NCBI RefSeq assembly: GCF_003286085.1
Contig: NW_020825289.1
Span: 20,982,001 to 21,046,000 of the forward strand
Direction of reading: 5' to 3'
Source: Drosophila persimilis
Taxonomy: Eukaryota > Arthropoda > Insecta > Diptera > Drosophilidae
DNA length: 64,000 bases
Shown here: piece after piece, positions 60,575 to 64,000 of the stretch
Position numbering within the stretch: the stretch's first letter is position 1
Layout of the letters: each line of letters begins with the position of its first letter
The notes under the pieces: generated by a model
Told to the model about the DNA's origin: nothing
What the model saw: the letters and a program-made list of their open reading frames with translations, nothing else
Databases searched by the model: none
Program-made: the position numbers and the translations under genes

Positions 60575-61565
60575 ATAGGCCGTACTCCTGAAGAAAGGAA
60601 GTTTTCCATAAGTCTTCAAAAAGAAAGGAAAATTCTCCGGGAAAATGGCGAAAAGTCTTGGACGATTGGCATTTTTGGTTCAGAATACTTTCAAATCTAA
60701 AGTGCTTATTGAAAATCGAGGATGGAAGAAGAAATCTTTACAAACAACGGACACCCGCATCATCAGTCTTGCAAAAAAGGATCAGTTCATGTCTTCCAAG
60801 GCCAAATACGCTCAAATTGGGAAAGAAAAATCAGGTCTGATGGTTCGTCGGAGACTTCAATATATAGACCTAACAGCACGTATAGTCCGAAAAGTTACCT
60901 TACTCCGAGTAAAAATTTTGAAGATGAGGCAAAAAGTCGTTGAAAATCAATTGGCATGGTCTGGGTCAGATGGGTCTTAAAAGTGGAATAATATATTATT
61001 GAGAGACGAAACAAAAATAAATCCTTTTGATAATGACTCCAAAAGATGTATACAAGGACCCAAGGGCAAAGAATTCGACTTCCGGTACACAAAGAAAACG
61101 GTTAAGAACGGAGGCTGATGTATAGGTATCTGAGGATATTTTTCTTGGCATGGCGTTGAGCCGGTACATCACACAACTAATCATGTGATCCAATTCGGGT
61201 ATAAAAACATATTGACAGACATTATACAACCTAGTGCTGTGGAAAACATGCCCTTGAGATGGGTCTTTCTACCAGAAAATGACCCAAAGCACACCTCAAA
61301 GGTGGTGAATGCTTGGTTTACGGGAAAAAATGTAAACGTTATGGCTTGGCTAAGTCAGTCTCCTGACTTAAACCCATTTAAAAACCTTTGGGGTGACTTA
61401 AAACGTCGAATTGCTAAAAATGCTTTTCGAGAAGAAAAAGAATTGTGGAGAATTTGTGCAAAAACGTGGTGTGAGATTCCAGTGGAGACTTGCCGCAAAC
61501 TTATTGCTAGTATGCCAAGAAGAATGGCCGAAATCATCCAAAATAAGTGTGGCTATATAGGATAA
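60575..61565 (+). pseudogene. Tc1-like transposase pseudogene
   Basis: From about 60,700 to 61,565 one frame reads as Tc1 transposase: AKKDQFMSSKA, RIVRKVTLL, LRDETKINPFD, GPKGKEFDFRYTKKTVK, YFSWHGVEP, then NDPKHTSKVV, SQSPDLNP and NLWGDLKRRI. Three in-frame stops interrupt it (60978, 61116, 61131). The N-terminal part (GRTPEERK, from about 60,578) is in another frame, so there is a frameshift too. Of the DD34E triad, the first Asp (in RDETK) is kept, the second is Glu (PENDPKH where DNDPKH is usual), and the last Glu is Lys (NPFKNLW where NPIENLW is usual). The gene is dead several times over. Confidence 0.92.
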
Positions 61566-61642
61566 TATTAAAAAATTATAAATTATAAGAAAAAAGTGTA
61601 CAAATTTTGATACGCTTTTAGTTTTTCGCTTTGGAGAATTGC

Positions 61643-61663
61643 TGTACTTATTATTTTGGCCAG
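61643..61663 (-). repeat. Right inner direct repeat of Tc1-like element
   Basis: A 21-bp exact copy of the repeat core, inverted relative to the left side and 196 bp inside the right outer copy. Confidence 0.9.
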
Positions 61664-61838
61664 CCCTTATTTATGATTTTAAGGTTTAATCGATCATAAA
61701 ATATATATTTGAAATGAAAAATGCTTATGATAAACATTTTTATAGTCTATTGTAGGTTAGAAAACTGAAAGTAAATTTGAATTTTTAATTATGTTTACTA
61801 GAAAAGTTTTATAGGACGTGAAAGAAAGCTCATAAGCG

Positions 61839-61864
61839 TGTACTTATTATTTTGGCCAGTAGTG
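61839..61864 (-). repeat. Right terminal inverted repeat of Tc1-like element
   Basis: A perfect match to the left terminal repeat. Followed by TA at 61865-61866. Confidence 0.95.
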
Positions 61865-61866
61865 TA

Positions 61867-63947
61867 CATACATGTACCCTACTATGTATACACTTTTGCT
61901 ATGCAATTTAGCAGTTGGTTTCAGCTGGTTTTTGTATTTTTTTGCACCGAAGGTCGCGCCGCAGTTTATTTTTTGGGAAAGTACATTTAAAAGTTGAAGC
62001 CAACAAAACATAATTGTTGCAGAATGCGGTTGCTGCAGATTAGTCATGGCATAAATATAGTGGAATTAGTGGAAGAACCCAAAGAGTGTTGCAGGGCGGG
62101 AGGAGGAGTTGGCAACCTTTTGTATCGATTCTTGGGTGGGGGTGCCTGTACAGGAAAATCTTTTATCCACTGATGACCTCAAAAACCGAAACCAAGAAAC
62201 TGCACAAAAGCCCAAAAAAGAAGGGAAGAAAAATCAAGGAAAACGAGCAAGAAAAACTTTTGAAAGAGAAGTCCGTTGACATATTTGGAAGTATTTATAA
62301 GGGAAAATGGCACCAGAAACAAAGGACACACAGCAACAGCCATGATGAGAATATGGCCAAAAGGGGGGGTGCTAAGGGCTGGGGTGCTGGCCAAAGCTAC
62401 AAGCAATGCGATTATATCGCTGGCATTTGGCCAACGAAATTTTATAAATCAGTTGAGCAATTTGTGCTGATTTAGTGACATGATACCACACCAGCAGCAG
62501 CAGGAGGAGGAGGAGGAGCAGCAGCAGCAGCAGGACGAAGACCAGGACGAGAACAAAGCCTCGAAAGTGTCTCTTTTTGGGAGCAAGGACTTGGACTCGG
62601 ACTTGGACTCGTACTCGGACCAGCACTGAACTGAAGTGCAATGAAGTGAAAAACCTTATAAATAACGAAAATTTCACCCAAATTAAAAGTGGGCACGGGA
62701 CGGACACTCGACCAAAAGAGAACGAGAGAGAGAGTCCCCGAGAAAGATAAACGAGCCAAAGAGCCAGCCAATTAGAGGAGGAACGAGGGAGATGGCTACT
62801 CTTCCAGAAAGAGACAGACAGAGAGAGGCAAAGTATTTGGCGAATGTCCAAGCGACAACAAAATAAAAGTTGAAAACCCAAATTAAGAGACTGGAAATAG
62901 GAGACTCTCCAAGGCAATGGAGCTCCAATTGTGAAGGAAGCAGAGGAAAAGAGGAGAAAAATAGAGAAATTGAGTGAGAACGAGGAAGAGAGAGAGAGGG
63001 ATAGGAGAGGGAGGGAGTGTAGGAGAGAGATATTGACAGGGCGGAATAGTGCCAATAGGATGGTCGATGATGGAACCCTTTTTAGAGTTCAGGGACGGGA
63101 GCCAGAGGAAACCGTAGATCCTGATAATCCTAATGGTAACAGGGGCAAGGAGAGCATCTTTGGGAGATATTGCTAGAGCCAAAAGAAGGCTTAGAGGATA
63201 CTGAGGATAGGGAAGAGGGAATTGTGTTGGGTACACGATTTTTTAAGGGGAAAACTGAAAGCAGAAGCTATTTTAGGATTATTTCTGCCATCTGCCAGGT
63301 CGGTAAAAGGTCTTGTCAATTAGGACACAAATTACAGAAGAAAAGAGTGATGAAAATTCGATGAAATATGCATATTTTGGGATGGGATGAAATCTCGTAG
63401 TTTTTCCATCAGATTCCCCAAAAACAGTTACCCTTTAGATGCCACACCGCTCATGCATCTGTGGCTTTAAAGGTATCCATCAGTTAAAGTATCTTTAAGC
63501 CCGATTTGTTGCCAACATAAATCGTGCCACAGCGCACACCGGCCGGAAGCATTCCCGTAGCGCCGGATGTTGGGATGTTGCAATGTTGCAAACAGCGAAT
63601 GTGAATGCGAATGCGAATGCAATTGCCATTCCTGCATCATTCAGAGGGAAATCATTGAAATTTAAATAATCCGATGAGGGAAACTCCCCTGAACCCCGGA
63701 CGGGTGGAGAGGGGGGGAGAACGAATATTCTTTCAAATTTAATTTTAATGAAGCGAACTTTTCAATGGAAATGCCTGCAGTTTTCCCTTTCCCTTTCCAC
63801 CTTGTCTGTATGCTAATTAAAAAAAGAAAGAGAGAGACATGGAAAATAACTTTGCCTCTTGTTGCAAGGCTGGAAGGCGGCAAGGGGGGGGTTGTATGTG
63901 CCTCCCATCTCCAGCGAGGCCCAGTACGTATACGCGGTGTTGACCAG

Positions 63948-63954
<7 letters not shown>
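61867..63954 (+). other. Intron stretch after the transposon
   Basis: No gene is recognised. It contains AGC/AGG-rich trinucleotide DNA at about 62493-62533, purine-rich GAGAGA tracts at about 62722-62735 and 62984-63030, and GAATGC hexamers near 63599-63620. The open frames are compositionally simple. Confidence 0.45.

Positions 63955-64000
<46 letters not shown>
63955..64000. repeat. (TG)23 microsatellite running off the window end
   Basis: A pure TG tract to the last base, so its true length is unknown. Confidence 0.95.

Larger units (their letters stand above)
60240..61864 (+). mobile_element. Tc1-like DNA transposon, 1,625 bp, inactive
   Basis: Perfect 26-bp terminal inverted repeats (CACTACTGGCCAAAATAATAAGTACA) at 60240-60265 and 61839-61864 are flanked by TA on both sides (60238-60239 and 61865-61866), the target duplication typical of Tc1/mariner elements. 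A 21-bp core of the repeat occurs again inside at 60441-60461 and 61643-61663, exactly 196 bp in from each outer copy. This is the IR/DR arrangement in which each end carries two transposase-binding sites. The DNA between the outer and inner copies is not inverted-repeat. The internal gene is broken, so the copy cannot move by its own enzyme; its ends are intact and could still be recognised by a related source. Confidence 0.95.

Noticed and set aside
60240..61864. Assignment of the Tc1-like element to a named family
   Set aside because: The ends and coding remnants are clearly Tc1-like, but I cannot match them reliably to a named family without a database search.
62086..62475. Open frame of 129 codons after the transposon
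   Set aside because: Lys-rich, with no homology that I recognise and no splice or leader context; it most likely arises by chance.
1..64000. tRNA, rRNA or microRNA genes
   Set aside because: I saw no sequence with convincing internal promoter boxes, cloverleaf arms or known small-RNA identity. A structure-based scan would be needed to exclude small hairpin RNAs.

Overview
This is Drosophila-type nuclear DNA. It has short (53-72 nt) GT-AG introns inside a compact gene, very long introns elsewhere, A-rich 5' leaders, CT/GA and CA microsatellites in large numbers, and a Tc1-like transposon. The phospholipase D gene is clearly fly-like. The long G and C runs and the dense simple repeats suggest a species outside the melanogaster subgroup, perhaps the obscura group, but that is inference.

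Region 1 (1-9,620) holds one confidently recognised gene on the + strand, Pld. I assembled nine coding exons between 1,271 and 9,326. Every junction has a GT/AG pair and a matching phase, and the total is 4,143 nt (1,380 codons plus stop). The product has an acidic N-terminus, a PX domain, a PH domain, two HKD catalytic motifs and the conserved C-terminal VWT. Exon 1 is separated from the rest by a 3.5-kb intron.

Region 2 (9,620-14,168) is the intergenic and upstream regulatory stretch before the next gene. It contains duplicated segments with octamer (ATTTGCAT) motifs, GAGA/CT tracts, and six GCCAT cores spaced exactly 8 bp apart.

Region 3 (14,169-64,000) begins with a 229-codon low-complexity coding exon that ends in a perfect splice donor. 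The remaining roughly 49 kb looks like its first long intron, because I found no acceptable second exon. From its position beside Pld and its sequence character I tentatively suggest jing (the AEBP2-like zinc-finger gene), but no zinc finger lies in this window. The intron holds many tandem repeats and one dead 1,625-bp Tc1-like element (60,240-61,864).

The most unusual structure is at 21,936-22,250: ten copies of a 14-bp near-palindrome (GCGTTTTAAAACGC), spaced almost exactly 32 bp apart, with spacers that are much less conserved than the cores. Also notable are a recurrent 15-bp palindrome GTATCY-N3-AGATAC scattered through the intron and a ~287-bp AT-rich tandem repeat at 25.7-26.4 kb.
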